A stretch of 64,000 bases of DNA from Stappia sp. 28M-7 (GCF_014252955.1 NZ_JACMIA010000002.1:62001-126000); one strand, 5' to 3'. Positions 1 to 8,849 are shown, counted from the stretch's first letter. Notes: a model not told the origin generated them from the letters alone. Numbers and translations: made by a program.

Positions 1-1781
1 GCGGCGATTGTCCGGTCGACAAGGCCGAAGATCAGCCCGTCGATGCCGTTTGTGTCGGTGGTCTCTGCGCGGTCGCCCAGGCGCAGGTTCAACCGGCCCA
101 GATCGAGGGTCGCGGCGTAAAGGCCGTTCTCGGACCGCTCGACGCGGGATGCGGTGCCAAGGCTCAGGACGCGCACAAGGCCAAGCTGCGCGGCCAGCAG
201 GTGCCGTTCAAACCGCTCGCAGGCGGCGGCGATGGCGAGTGTCGGGCGCAGCACCAGCCCGTCCATCCCGCCCGCAACGGCAAAGCCGCGCTGCGCCCAG
301 GGCAGAACCGGCCCCATCAGGCGGGCGGGTGTCACGAACCAGCCCAGCACCAGGCCGCTCAGCGCCGCCACAAGCCCGAGGATCATGGCGGTTCCTTCCG
401 GCGGCAGTTCGGCCTCCAGCAGGTGCTCCAGCGGCACGAAGGTGAACCCAAGCCCCGCCACCAGCGCCGTCAGCACCGCCATGCCCGCAGACATCCAGCC
501 CATGCCCCTGCCGGAAACGGGCTGCGCCTCGCCCCACCACAGCACCCGCAGCGCCCGCGCCATATAGGCGCCGGTCAGCACCGTGCCCGCCAGCGCCAGT
601 GGCGCGAGCCATACGACCCCGGGGGCCGCCAGCGCGGCGGCAAGGATCGCGTCCTTGGAAAAGAACCCCGCCAGCGGAGGGATCCCCGCCAGCGCCAAAG
701 CAGCAATGCCGAAACCGGCCAGCACCAGCGGTCGTGCCCGGCCCGCGCCCGCGACCGCATCCATGTCGGTGCTGTCGCGATCATGCTGGAACACACCCGC
801 CCCCAGAAAAAGCGTGCTCTTGATCGCCGCGTGGGCGATCAGGTGCAGCAGCGCCGCCACCGGCACCCCCGCGCCAATGGCCAGTAGCATCAGCCCGTAC
901 TGGCTGGAGGTCGAGGCCGCCAGCAGCCGTTTCAGATCCCGCTCGGCCAGCGCGATCAAACCGGCAACGACGGCGGTGACGCCGCCGACCAGTCCGATTG
1001 CCAGCAAGGCCCCGCCGGGCAGCATCGGCGCCACCCGGATCAGCAGGATCGCCCCCGCCGCCACCAGCGTCGCGGAATGCAGCAGTGCCGAAACCGGCGT
1101 CGGCCCTGCCATGGCGCGCTGCAACCAGTCCTGCAACGGCACCTGCGCCGATTTGCCCATCGCGCCCACCAGCAACAACAATCCGGCCACCAGCGCCGGT
1201 GTGCCGGTGATCGCCAATGTGGCCGAAATCTCCGAGCTGCCGGCCCAGCCGATCAGCACGAAAATCCCCAGATAAAGGCCCAGATCGGCGCTGCGGGTAT
1301 ACAGAAACGCCCGTGTCGCGGCACTGGGCACGCCGTCACGCCCATGCCAGAAGCCGATCAGCAGATAGCTGGAAAAGCCGATCAATTCCCACGCCGCCAG
1401 CACGGTGATCCAGTCGCCCGCCAGCACCAGCGCCTGCATCGCCGCGACGAACAGCAGCACGATGCCGAAAAAGCGCGGCCTTTCGGGGTCGCTGCGCATG
1501 TACCCGACGGCATAGACCAGCACACAGGCCGCCACCGTCGCCACCATAGCCGAAAACACCGCCGTCAGCGGCACCGCGACCAGCCGCAGGGGCTTCTGCG
1601 GCAGGCCCGGCAGGACCAGGTGCACCGCATCGCCCGCGACGGCCCCCGCAAGGGTGCCCATCGCCGCCAGAAACCCGATGCCGACGCCGACGAGCGCAAT
1701 CGCTTCGGGTGCGCGCCGCAGCACGAGCTCCGCCAGGCCCGCCAGCAGCGGCGCAAGGATGATGAGCGCCAGCATCGTCAT
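1..1781 (-). CDS. nuoL: NuoL/ND5-like proton-channel subunit of a Complex I-like enzyme, C-terminus outside window
   Basis: Membrane antiporter-like subunit that drives ion translocation in Complex I-type enzymes. The frame starts at an ATG that overlaps the nuoK stop (ATGA) and stays open to the window edge, about 593 codons. The product is almost entirely hydrophobic and carries the ND5/MrpA-type signature GPTPVSALLHSATLV, preceded by a conserved KSAQVPLQDWL stretch. A full NuoL has roughly 600-700 residues, so little is missing. It is the last visible gene of the nuoA-BD-H-J-K-L operon; nuoM and nuoN would be expected just outside. It could belong to a group-4 hydrogenase-like or modified Complex I-like pump rather than respiratory NADH dehydrogenase, because the partner B/D gene is so altered. 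Confidence 0.88.
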   Translation of the reverse strand, partial: MTMLALIILAPLLAGLAELVLRRAPEAIALVGVGIGFLAAMGTLAGAVAGDAVHLVLPGLPQKPLRLVAVPLTAVFSAMVATVAACVLVYAVGYMRSDPERPRFFGIVLLFVAAMQALVLAGDWITVLAAWELIGFSSYLLIGFWHGRDGVPSAATRAFLYTRSADLGLYLGIFVLIGWAGSSEISATLAITGTPALVAGLLLLVGAMGKSAQVPLQDWLQRAMAGPTPVSALLHSATLVAAGAILLIRVAPMLPGGALLAIGLVGGVTAVVAGLIALAERDLKRLLAASTSSQYGLMLLAIGAGVPVAALLHLIAHAAIKSTLFLGAGVFQHDRDSTDMDAVAGAGRARPLVLAGFGIAALALAGIPPLAGFFSKDAILAAALAAPGVVWLAPLALAGTVLTGAYMARALRVLWWGEAQPVSGRGMGWMSAGMAVLTALVAGLGFTFVPLEHLLEAELPPEGTAMILGLVAALSGLVLGWFVTPARLMGPVLPWAQRGFAVAGGMDGLVLRPTLAIAAACERFERHLLAAQLGLVRVLSLGTASRVERSENGLYAATLDLGRLNLRLGDRAETTDTNGIDGLIFGLVDRTIA

Positions 1782-2089
1782 CCCTTCAACTCCCGCGCTT
1801 CTTCCATCTCGACCGATCCGCGCACCCGGAACCGCGCGATGGCGATGGCAAAGCCGACCGCCATTTCGACCGCCATCACCGCCATCACGATCAGCACGAA
1901 CATCTGACCGGCCGGTTCATCGGGATGCAAATAGCGCCAGAAGGCCACCAGATTGACCAGTGCCGCGGCCAAAATCAGTTCGACCCCCATGATGATCATC
2001 ACCAGATTGGTTTGACTCAGCGCGCCATAAAGTCCGATACCGAACAGCCCCGCGCCGACGCTGAGGGCGATTATGAGTTCCAGAATCAT
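1778..2089 (-). CDS. nuoK: NuoK-like membrane subunit
   Basis: Small 103-residue membrane subunit of Complex I-type enzymes, with three hydrophobic segments as usual for NuoK. The conserved TM2 core NLVMIIMGVELILAAALVNLV is intact, including the membrane glutamate of the GVEL motif used for proton transfer in the family. The C-terminus has a longer charged tail than most NuoK proteins. Its start codon overlaps the nuoJ stop and its stop overlaps the nuoL start (both ATGA), so translation of the three genes is probably coupled. Confidence 0.92.
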   Translation of the reverse strand: MILELIIALSVGAGLFGIGLYGALSQTNLVMIIMGVELILAAALVNLVAFWRYLHPDEPAGQMFVLIVMAVMAVEMAVGFAIAIARFRVRGSVEMEEARELKG

Positions 2090-2601
2090 TTGCGCTGCTC
2101 CGCGTTGGGGACGATGGCCACCATCGTGGCCGCAACCATGGCGGTCAGAATGGTCAGACCCGCCGACTGGAAGATCAACATCGACCGGCCCAGCAATTCG
2201 CGCCCCAAATCGGCGGCCTGTTCATGCGCGCCCGGCACGGACAGGGCGACCGGACCCCAATCGGGCAGCCATACCAGCAGCAAGGCGGCCAGTAGCCCTA
2301 TGCCCCCGGCCCAGAGCGACAAGCGTTTCTGGTGGGTCATGTCCATTTTGCCCATGCCGCCGGGATCCATCATGAACATCACCATGAAGATGGCCATCAC
2401 GCTCATTTCCGTGGCCATCATCATGATCTGCAACACACCCAGAAACTCGGCCTGCATGACCAGAAACATCGCACCGATCGCGGTTTGCGAAAACAGCAGC
2501 GCCAGCGCCGAACGCACCATCGAATGGGTGCGAAAGACCACGACGCCGAACCAAACCGCCGCCGCGCCGAAGAACGCCAGAAAGATCATCTGAACCGTCA
2601 T
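2086..2601 (-). CDS. nuoJ: NuoJ-like membrane subunit
   Basis: 171-residue polytopic protein with about five hydrophobic segments, the size expected for NuoJ, a membrane-arm subunit of Complex I. The start chosen (MTVQMIFLAFF) overlaps the nuoH stop by ATGA; an upstream in-frame extension exists but lies wholly inside nuoH. A glycine/methionine-rich loop (DPGGMGKMDM) sits in the middle, a mild deviation that may reflect a membrane-peripheral site. Family assignment rests on size, hydropathy, the N-terminal HSMVRSALALLFSQ stretch and position between nuoH and nuoK. Confidence 0.88.
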   Translation of the reverse strand: MTVQMIFLAFFGAAAVWFGVVVFRTHSMVRSALALLFSQTAIGAMFLVMQAEFLGVLQIMMMATEMSVMAIFMVMFMMDPGGMGKMDMTHQKRLSLWAGGIGLLAALLLVWLPDWGPVALSVPGAHEQAADLGRELLGRSMLIFQSAGLTILTAMVAATMVAIVPNAEQRK

Positions 2602-3497
2602 ATCGGCACCACCAGCGCGATCACGCCCACGACAAAGATATTGGCCAGCGCCAGCGAGATCCCCAGCTTCCAACTCAGCGCCAGATAGCGCGCCTCGCGG
2701 ATGCGCGGCATGTAGCGCCCGATGCTCAGCATGGCCGCAGCCACGGCCAGGATCTTGATCGCGCTCCAGGCCCAGGCGGGCAGCCACGGGCCCAGCCAGC
2801 CGCCCAGATAGAAGGTCACGGTCGCCCCCGCCAGCGCCAGGATAATGACCATCCGCGCCAGCCGCAGCACCGCCAGCCGCACGCCGGTATATTCCGCCTC
2901 GACCCCGCCGGCCAATTCGCCGGTCGCATCGGGCAGGTCCAGCGGCGGCAACCACGCGAGCCCCATCGCCGCCACGACGAACAGGACAAATCCGATGGGC
3001 TGGTAAAGCACGTTCCAAAGCTGCGCCTGCGAGGCGACGATCTCTACCGTCGACAGCGATTCCGCGCGCATGGCGACGGCGGTGATCGGCATCACGATCA
3101 GCATCGCATAGGCGATGAACTGGCCCAGAAACCGCCAGCCCGCGATCATGGCGTAGGCCCCGTTCGGCCCCCAACCGGCCATGATCAGCGCCACCAGCAC
3201 ATAGGCCAGAGCAGCGTTCAGAAACAGCGCCCCGGTCGCCAGATCGGTGATGATAAGCCCCGGCGCCAGCGGAATCACCGCCACCGCCAACAATCCCGCC
3301 ACCAAAAGCAGCACCGGCCCAAGCTCAAAGAACAACCGGTCGGATTTGCGCGCCAGCAGCGATTCCCGGCCCAAGAGCGCCAGTGCGGCCCAGGCCGGAC
3401 CGGTCAGGCTCATATGGCCGTGCACTGCCCATCGTTCGATGACGGCCAGCGCGTAGGCCCCCGCGAATAGCGACAAGAGAACGACAAGAATGGTCAT
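2598..3497 (-). CDS. nuoH: NuoH-like membrane subunit
   Basis: About 299 residues, eight or so hydrophobic segments. NuoH forms the floor of the quinone chamber in Complex I and has the same role next to the NiFe site in group-4 hydrogenases. Here the conserved blocks are GPAW, a tract of acidic and proline residues around LPPLDLPDATGEL and the following EAEYTG motif, which match the NuoH/HyfC cytoplasmic loop that contacts the peripheral arm. The ATG at 3497 overlaps the stop of the fused B/D gene (ATGA); an upstream in-frame ATG lies in that gene. The acidic loop points to a real interaction with a peripheral partner, presumably the adjacent B/D fusion. Confidence 0.9.
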   Translation of the reverse strand: MTILVVLLSLFAGAYALAVIERWAVHGHMSLTGPAWAALALLGRESLLARKSDRLFFELGPVLLLVAGLLAVAVIPLAPGLIITDLATGALFLNAALAYVLVALIMAGWGPNGAYAMIAGWRFLGQFIAYAMLIVMPITAVAMRAESLSTVEIVASQAQLWNVLYQPIGFVLFVVAAMGLAWLPPLDLPDATGELAGGVEAEYTGVRLAVLRLARMVIILALAGATVTFYLGGWLGPWLPAWAWSAIKILAVAAAMLSIGRYMPRIREARYLALSWKLGISLALANIFVVGVIALVVPI

Positions 3498-5374
3498 CCG
3501 CGAATCTCCCACGGCGACAGGTCAAGCGAGACGACAGCGGTCAAGGCATCGCCCAGTTCCTGCTGCGCCGTCAGCGTTTCGACCAGGGCAAGGTTCACGG
3601 TGGAGGGTGTGTCGAGATCAGCCTGGACCACCTTGCCATCCACCAGCCTGACGCGCAGCTGCGCCGCTCCGCGCGGTGTTTCGATGCGGGCCGCGCCCTC
3701 GCCCGAAACCGTTTTCACATCCCGCACCTGCGGCATTGCAATAATCCCGGCGGCCGCGATCAGGTCGAGGCTTTGTGCGATCTCGTCACAGCGCAGCCGA
3801 AACCGGGCCAGGGCATCGCCGCCTTCCTGTAGTCGCATCTCGAAACCGAGCGCTGCCAGCGTTGGATCGTCGATGCGGGCATCCGACCCGCCGCCCCGCG
3901 CCCGGTCCACCGGGCCGCTCGCCGGGGTGTCCTTGCCGATGGGCGCGATGCCACCCAGCCGCATCCGCATCAGCGGCGCTGTCTCGACCCGGCGGATCAG
4001 CGCCCTGATCGCCCCGGCCTGCGCGGCGATCCCGTCAATGTCAGCGCCTTGAACAGCCAATTGCAACGCCCCGGCCCGCGCGGCGAGCCAGAGAAACCCC
4101 GACTGCAGGCCGAAATCGGCCAGCCAGCCCAGATGGCTGGCGATTCGCTCGCGTTCCACGGCGGCGGCGCGGCCACGGCGCGCGTCCTGGCCGGGGTCGG
4201 CGCTCGCGGCCTCCTCGATCGCCGCGCAGGCCAGCGTGCGATAGGCCACCGGGCCGAGCGGCATCATCGCGGCCAGACGCTCGACGAAATCGCCTGCCGT
4301 CATCTGCGGGCCATCCACCAGCTCCGCCCTGCACACAAGGCTTCTGGCGTCGCTGGCCGCCACTGTATCGCCGTCCAGCGTCAGGGTCAGGCGCAGCCCT
4401 GCGGGCAGGCCGGGAAAGAACGGCCCGAACGGCACCTCGATCCAGTCCATCTGCAACCCGTCGCTGCTGCGCGGCTGGCCTTCTGTCAGTTCGACCATCG
4501 ACATGAAATGCGGCTCGATCCCGTCGATAGTGGCCTTGGAGTGGCCGCCATGTCCGGCATGCCCATCGTGGCCGGAATGGTCCTGCTGTTTGCCATGACC
4601 GCCGTGACCGCCATGCCCGTGACCGTGACCGGGACCGTGGCTTTCCACCTCCTCCGCCTTCACCAGGTTCATGCCGCATTTGGGGCACTTGCCCGGTGCG
4701 TCGCTGATCACCTCGGGGTGCATCGGGCAAGTGTATGCCCCCGACCCGCCCGCGTCGTGAGCGTGGCCCGCATGTGCGTGATCGCCGGGGTTTGGCCTGT
4801 CCTCCCGGGGCATGTCGTGGCCACCGTGCCCACCATGTCCATCGGACGCTGTTTCGCGCGGCACCAGCGTCATGCCACATTTGGGGCAGTCTCCGGGGGC
4901 GTCGCGGACAATCTCGGGATGCATTGGGCAGGTGTATTCCACGCGCACCTCAAGAGCGGCGGCGGTAAACTCCCCGGTGTTTGCGCGAAACGCGCCTGCC
5001 GCGACAACGCGGCGCAGATCGGCCAACCCAGAGTGCAGCCCGGCCTGTGTCAGTGGTGCCGAGACGTCCGCATCGGGCAACGGGGCGATGTCGCCCGCGC
5101 CCAGTGCAAGGATCGTGCGCGGACGCGGCATCTGTGCATAGGCCACGGCGGCCGCATCGCGCAGCCCTACGTCCAAGGGGCCCGCAATAATCAGCACGTT
5201 CGCATGGCGCGGGGTGCCCACAATCCGCAGGTGCGCATTGGCAAGGTCGATCCCCATCGACCGCGCGACAGACGGGCCGGGCAGCACAAAGGCCGTCAGA
5301 TCGCGCGCCATGGCCGCCGCGACCGCCCGCCTGATCCCGTACATCGCGCCCTCTCGCGCCCCGGCTATGGTCAT
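3494..5374 (-). CDS. Fused NuoB-like / two heavy-metal-binding domains / NuoD-like peripheral subunit
   Basis: 626 residues. Residues 1-130 resemble NuoB or the small subunit of group-4 hydrogenases (GTPRHANVLIIAGPLDV, then PRPRTILALGAGD), yet this part has no cysteine, so the N2-type 4Fe-4S ligands are gone. Two near-identical modules, YTCPMHPEI...DCPKCGM at about 147-171 and 214-238, match the heavy-metal-binding domain seen at the N-termini of copper and other metal efflux proteins. Each is followed by a Gly/His-rich linker (about 179-208 and 245-280). Residues 290-626 resemble NuoD or hydrogenase large subunits: RIASHLGWLADFGLQSG corresponds to the NuoD ExNRIxSH region, and the C-terminus keeps the TPSTVNLALVETL and VSLDLSPWEI pattern. 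The usual NiFe cysteine pairs are not apparent. The gene overlaps nuoA and nuoH by ATGA, so it is a bona fide operon member. Function unknown: perhaps a metal-sensing or metal-redox arm of an ion pump. Confidence 0.8.
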   Translation of the reverse strand: MTIAGAREGAMYGIRRAVAAAMARDLTAFVLPGPSVARSMGIDLANAHLRIVGTPRHANVLIIAGPLDVGLRDAAAVAYAQMPRPRTILALGAGDIAPLPDADVSAPLTQAGLHSGLADLRRVVAAGAFRANTGEFTAAALEVRVEYTCPMHPEIVRDAPGDCPKCGMTLVPRETASDGHGGHGGHDMPREDRPNPGDHAHAGHAHDAGGSGAYTCPMHPEVISDAPGKCPKCGMNLVKAEEVESHGPGHGHGHGGHGGHGKQQDHSGHDGHAGHGGHSKATIDGIEPHFMSMVELTEGQPRSSDGLQMDWIEVPFGPFFPGLPAGLRLTLTLDGDTVAASDARSLVCRAELVDGPQMTAGDFVERLAAMMPLGPVAYRTLACAAIEEAASADPGQDARRGRAAAVERERIASHLGWLADFGLQSGFLWLAARAGALQLAVQGADIDGIAAQAGAIRALIRRVETAPLMRMRLGGIAPIGKDTPASGPVDRARGGGSDARIDDPTLAALGFEMRLQEGGDALARFRLRCDEIAQSLDLIAAAGIIAMPQVRDVKTVSGEGAARIETPRGAAQLRVRLVDGKVVQADLDTPSTVNLALVETLTAQQELGDALTAVVSLDLSPWEIRG

Positions 5375-5733
5375 TGCCGCCTCAACGCGCCCTGGCTCCA
5401 GCCATAGAGCAGGCCCAGGAACAGGATTGAGAGGAAAACGCCCATGTCGAGCAATGCGATCAGCCCTTCTTCGCGGTAGACGACCGCCCACGGATACATG
5501 AACGCCATCTCCATATCAAAGGCCAGAAACAGCAGCGCATAACCGGCATAGCGCGCATGATAGCGGACCCAGACCGGATCGCGCGACAAGGTACCGGCCG
5601 TGGCGGGCACGCCCTTGCCCGGTTCCGAGCGCGTGCGCCCGATGGCCCGGGCGAGCCCGTAGAGGCTGAGCACGAAACCGAACACACCGACACTCAGCCC
5701 GAAAAGGATCGCGTATTGGGAAAGCTCGCTCAT
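5371..5733 (-). CDS. nuoA: NuoA-like membrane subunit
   Basis: 120-residue protein with three hydrophobic segments, the normal size of NuoA. The family signature around FDMEMAFMYPWAVVY is present, including the acidic residues of TM2. A strong ribosome binding site (GGAGG, seven bases before the ATG at 5733) makes this the first gene of the minus-strand operon. The next gene starts within its stop codon (ATGA). In respiratory Complex I operons nuoB follows nuoA as a separate gene; here that place is taken by the B-metal-D fusion. Confidence 0.92.
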   Translation of the reverse strand: MSELSQYAILFGLSVGVFGFVLSLYGLARAIGRTRSEPGKGVPATAGTLSRDPVWVRYHARYAGYALLFLAFDMEMAFMYPWAVVYREEGLIALLDMGVFLSILFLGLLYGWSQGALRRQ

Positions 5734-5912
5734 CCGTGTTACCTCCTTCGTGTGCTCGACTCTCTAAAGTGTTAAGGGTTTAAGCAGAAAGGCACAATCA
5801 AACCAACGCCAGCGGCCATGCTGCCGTTATGCTAAGACGCTGCGCGCAACGGATTATTACAGCTCTCCGAAAATTCCGGGCTTGGGACTTCAAGAACACA
5901 GGTCTCCAAACG
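5734..5912 (-). promoter_or_regulatory. Upstream region of the nuo-like operon and junction with ICE remnant
   Basis: The minus strand carries the GGAGG ribosome binding site of nuoA at about 5741-5745. A/T-rich sequence at about 5765-5800 is a plausible promoter zone, but I see no convincing -35/-10 pair. Homology to trbI on the plus strand begins near 5913, so the boundary between the nuo-like operon and the mobile debris lies somewhere in this stretch. The beginning of the open frame from 5829 does not resemble TrbI. No tRNA or obvious attachment repeat was recognised. Confidence 0.35.
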
Positions 5913-6557
5913 GATCAAGATCGGCAACTCGCCTTTCTCAATGCCCCCGTCGACCCTCGCATCGTTACCCCTGATCGTGTCACACCACCCGCCTCGCCCT
6001 ACGTCCTGCAGGCCGGGTCTGTCATTACGGCAGCACTCATCACTGGCATTCGCTCGGACCTGCCGGGGCTCATCACTGCCCAGGTCACACAGAATGTCTA
6101 TGACAGCCCTTCCGGGCGATTTCTTCTCCTGCCGCAGGGGAGCCGACTGATCGGTGAATACGATAACGGCGTCGGCTTTGGTCAGCGCCGTATCTTACTA
6201 GTCTGGAACCGGATCATTCTGCCAGACGGTCATTCCATTGTCTTGGAGCGCCTGCCCGGGGCCGACAATGCTGGCTATGCCGGCCTCGAGGATGACGTCG
6301 ATCATCATTGGGGAGACCTTTTGCGAGCCGCCGGACTCGCCACCCTACTCAACATCGGTACGGAACTCAGCGCAGACGAAGACGATCCGGTCGCCCGCGC
6401 GATACGTGACGGCGTTCAAGACACCATCGGCAATGCCGGCCAAGGGATCGTCAGCCGCCAGCTGGATGTGCCGCCGACGCTCACCATCCGGCCAGGATTC
6501 CCCGTTCGGGTGATCGTCACGCGCGATCTGATCCTTGAACCGCAAGGAGATCACTGA
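5913..6557 (+). pseudogene. trbI: 5'-truncated trbI (VirB10-like) remnant
   Basis: The last 215 residues match, almost line for line, the C-terminal beta-barrel/channel domain of the complete TrbI encoded at 42916-44073: AFLN.PVD, ITGIRSDLPG, ENVYDSP-type, FGQRR, LVWNR, GYAGLEDDVD, and the end RPGFPVRVIVTRDL. The cytoplasmic tail, transmembrane helix and proline-rich linker of TrbI are missing, so it cannot act in a type IV secretion channel. The open frame extends upstream to 5829 with unrelated sequence. It is too divergent from the downstream copy to be a recent duplication and more likely comes from another ICE of the same family. Its stop overlaps the following DUF2274 start. Confidence 0.88.
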
Positions 6558-6817
6558 TGACCAAATTGAAACTGGGAGCTTTGTCAGACGACAAACCCGT
6601 GAGGCTGACAATTGAAATGCCCGCTGCGATCCACCGGGACCTTGTCGTATATGCAGAGGTGCTGGAACGAGAAACCGGCCAAACCGTCAAGGACCCCGCA
6701 AAATTGATTTCGCCGATGGTCGAACGCTTCATGGCAACGGATCGCGGCTTTGCGAAACTCCGTCGTAAAACGCAGGAATCGGCTGCCCAACAGCCGTCAG
6801 GGACGCGTCCCAAATGA
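6557..6817 (+). CDS. DUF2274 family protein (left copy)
   Basis: 86 residues, begins MTKLKLGALSDDKPVRLTIEMP and contains the stretch HRDLVVYAEVLERETGQ followed by LISPMVERFMATDRGF. The DUF2274 gene normally follows trbI at the end of the trb operon in alphaproteobacterial ICEs; its role is unknown. Start ATG overlaps the stop of the trbI remnant (ATGA). The right-hand copy at 42680-42913 has the same architecture, so both ends of the cargo are capped by the same gene in opposite orientation. Confidence 0.85.
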   Translation: MTKLKLGALSDDKPVRLTIEMPAAIHRDLVVYAEVLERETGQTVKDPAKLISPMVERFMATDRGFAKLRRKTQESAAQQPSGTRPK

Positions 6818-7080
6818 CAGTTAAGGTATGGGCAATTGGTTTGTGATGGTTCGTTCAGTTGGCAAACGACACTGGAGCGGTAGGGCAGGCGGCAGGATGC
6901 ACCGAAATGAGCAAGTATTTGCACTACGTCATGTTGCGCTTTTTTACGCCAGCGTAACAAAATATCACCGCAAGCACTCCGTGGCACGCCACACTTCGCT
7001 CTCTGTAAAGTTGCTCCAACAGCTCGTGTCCGCGATTGTGGGAATGGAGTTATCTTCCATTTCAATCGGACAGCGTTATA
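6818..7080. other. Intergenic stretch upstream of the serine recombinase remnant
   Basis: No convincing gene. A 93-codon open frame crosses it but has no ribosome binding site and no recognisable composition. A perfect TATAAT occurs at 7077-7082 with only a poor -35 candidate (TTCCAT at 7055-7060), so a promoter for the downstream recombinase unit is possible. The sequence is noticeably more A/T-rich than the genes around it, as expected for a spacer or decayed end of a mobile element. Confidence 0.3.
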
Positions 7081-7260
7081 ATGATCAAGCCAAAGGCGCA
7101 TCGAAATGACAAAGACGATCACAGTCGTCCCTTGAGCCTTACGAGTTCCGCCGGAAGCCATGACCCGCGCTTGGCTGAGTTGGTTCGCCTTCTAGCGCGT
7201 CGTGCTGCACGAGAATGGTATGACCAGCAGTCAGGAGAACGTCGGCAACCGCGCTCCTGA
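7081..7260 (+). CDS. Small hypothetical protein preceding the recombinase
   Basis: Open frame of 59 residues whose C-terminal half (SHDPRLAELVRLLARRAAREW) has the look of short helical proteins often encoded directly before large serine recombinases in Rhizobiales and Rhodobacterales; that is from memory of gene neighbourhoods. The start is uncertain: the ATG at 7081 overlaps a TATAAT box, and no good ribosome binding site precedes it. The frame ends 19 bases before the recombinase start. Function unknown. Confidence 0.35.
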   Translation: MIKPKAHRNDKDDHSRPLSLTSSAGSHDPRLAELVRLLARRAAREWYDQQSGERRQPRS

Positions 7261-7279
7261 TATTTCAGGAGATCGAATT

Positions 7280-8849
7280 GTGAAAGTCGCCCTTTACGCC
7301 AGATATTCAAGCGACAATCAGCGGGATGCGTCAATCGCAGACCAGTTCCGAGTTTGCCGATTGCATGCTGAGAAGCAAGGCTGGACCATCGTCGAAGAAT
7401 ACTCCGACCACGCCGTATCCGGTGCATCTCTTCTGCGGCCAGGCATCCAGGCCTTGATCGAAGATGCGCTGCGCGGACGTTTCACCCTAGTTTTGTCGGA
7501 GGCGATGGACCGACTGTCCCGCGACCAAGAGGATATCGCAGGCCTTCACAAGCGAATGGCGTATGCGGACGTGAAGATTGTCACGCTGTCTGAAGGAGAA
7601 ATCACGCACCTCCATGTCGGCCTCAAGGGCACCATGAACGCTCTCTTTCTCAAAGACCTCGCCGACAAGACGCGCCGGGGTCTGCGCGGACGCGTGGAGA
7701 TGGGGAAATCAGGAGGCGGAAATGCCTATGGATATGAAGTCGTCAAGAAGTTCTCGTCTGAAGGGAAGCCTATACGGGGTGACCGCACCATCAACGAGTA
7801 CGAAGCAGGTGTGATCCGCCGGATCCTGGCGGACTACGTATCTGGGAAATCACCCAAGCGCATCGCGACCGAATTGAACAAGGACGGTATCAGAGCACCC
7901 AGCGGTGGCGATTGGGGGTTCAGCACCATCAACGGCAACGCCAAGCGTGGCACCGGCATTTTGAACAACGAGATGTACATCGGGCGGCTCATCTGGAACC
8001 GACAACGTTTCCTTAAGGATCCAGATACGGGCCGTCGGCAAGCGCGGATGAACCCCAAAGATGAGTGGATCATCCATGATCTCGGCTGATCTTGTCGGGT
8101 GTGCGACAGCCCGGAACAAGGGGACGTGCGACAATCGCAAAAACATACGCCGTGATCATCTGGAAGATCGTGTCTTGGGTGCCTTACGTCATCACCTAAT
8201 GGAACCGGCCTTGTTCAAAGAATTCTGCGATGAGTTTACAGGCGAAATGAACCGCCTCCGGATTGAAGAGCGATCAACGATCGAGGCTGGGCGAACTGAG
8301 CTGGCAAAAATTGATCGAGAGTTAGACAAGATACTTCAACTCTTTCTCAACGATGCTCTGCCGGTGGAAATGGTGAAGGAAAAGAGCAAGCTGCTGGAAA
8401 GCAGGAAGCTGGAACTCGAAAATTTGCTCGCCAACGCCGATGAGCCGCCCCCGCTTCTACATCCCGAAATGGCGGGATTCTACCGCCTGCAGGTCGAGAA
8501 ACTGCATTCCTCCCTGCAGGACGAAATCGAGGCCAAACGACTGGAGGCCACGGAGATTTTGCGCTCACTCGTCGATGAGATAATTTTGACGCCGACCGAC
8601 GACGAAATGCTCATCGATGTGAGGGGCGATCTTGCTGGAATCCTTAGCCTTTCCCTAAAACGCAAAAAACCCACCACAAGGGCGGGTCAATCGCAATTTG
8701 AGTTGGTTGCGGGAGGGTGCAACCATCTTAACTTGCGGTCGGACGGCCGCCTCATGAGACGGGCCGATGTTGGCGAAGTTGCCAAGCAAGTAAAGATGGT
8801 TTCGGGGATCTGCGGCGATCTTCACTTGCTATTTCAGTCGGCTGCGTAG
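7280..8849 (+). pseudogene. Large serine recombinase with internal deletion and frameshift
   Basis: Starts at a GTG with a GGAG ribosome binding site eight bases upstream. The N-terminal resolvase domain is complete (VALYARYSSDNQRDASIADQ with the catalytic serine, then LSEAMDRLSRDQEDIA), followed by the recombinase domain (KRIATELNKDGIRAPSGG...NNEMYIGRLIWNR). At about 8083 the frame runs from DEWIIHD into a stop, and the sequence of a downstream part of the same family (ISADLVGCATARNKGTCDN, then HLEDRVLGALRHHL and a coiled-coil C-terminus) continues in another frame. The zinc-ribbon segment normally between them is missing. A deletion joining two places at a short ATGATC-like match explains this. 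It could have mobilised the island formerly; it should now be inactive. Confidence 0.8.

Noticed and set aside
1077-1907. Long plus-strand open frames opposite nuoL (also 201-887 and 4049-5407)
   Set aside because: They oppose recognisable nuo-like genes, have no ribosome binding sites and show the Arg/Gln/His-rich composition of antisense frames in GC-rich DNA.
5829-5912. N-terminal 28 residues of the trbI remnant frame
   Set aside because: They do not resemble TrbI and likely come from junction DNA.
6828-7109. 93-codon open frame between DUF2274 and the recombinase
   Set aside because: No ribosome binding site, no family resemblance, and it overlaps the candidate TATAAT region.
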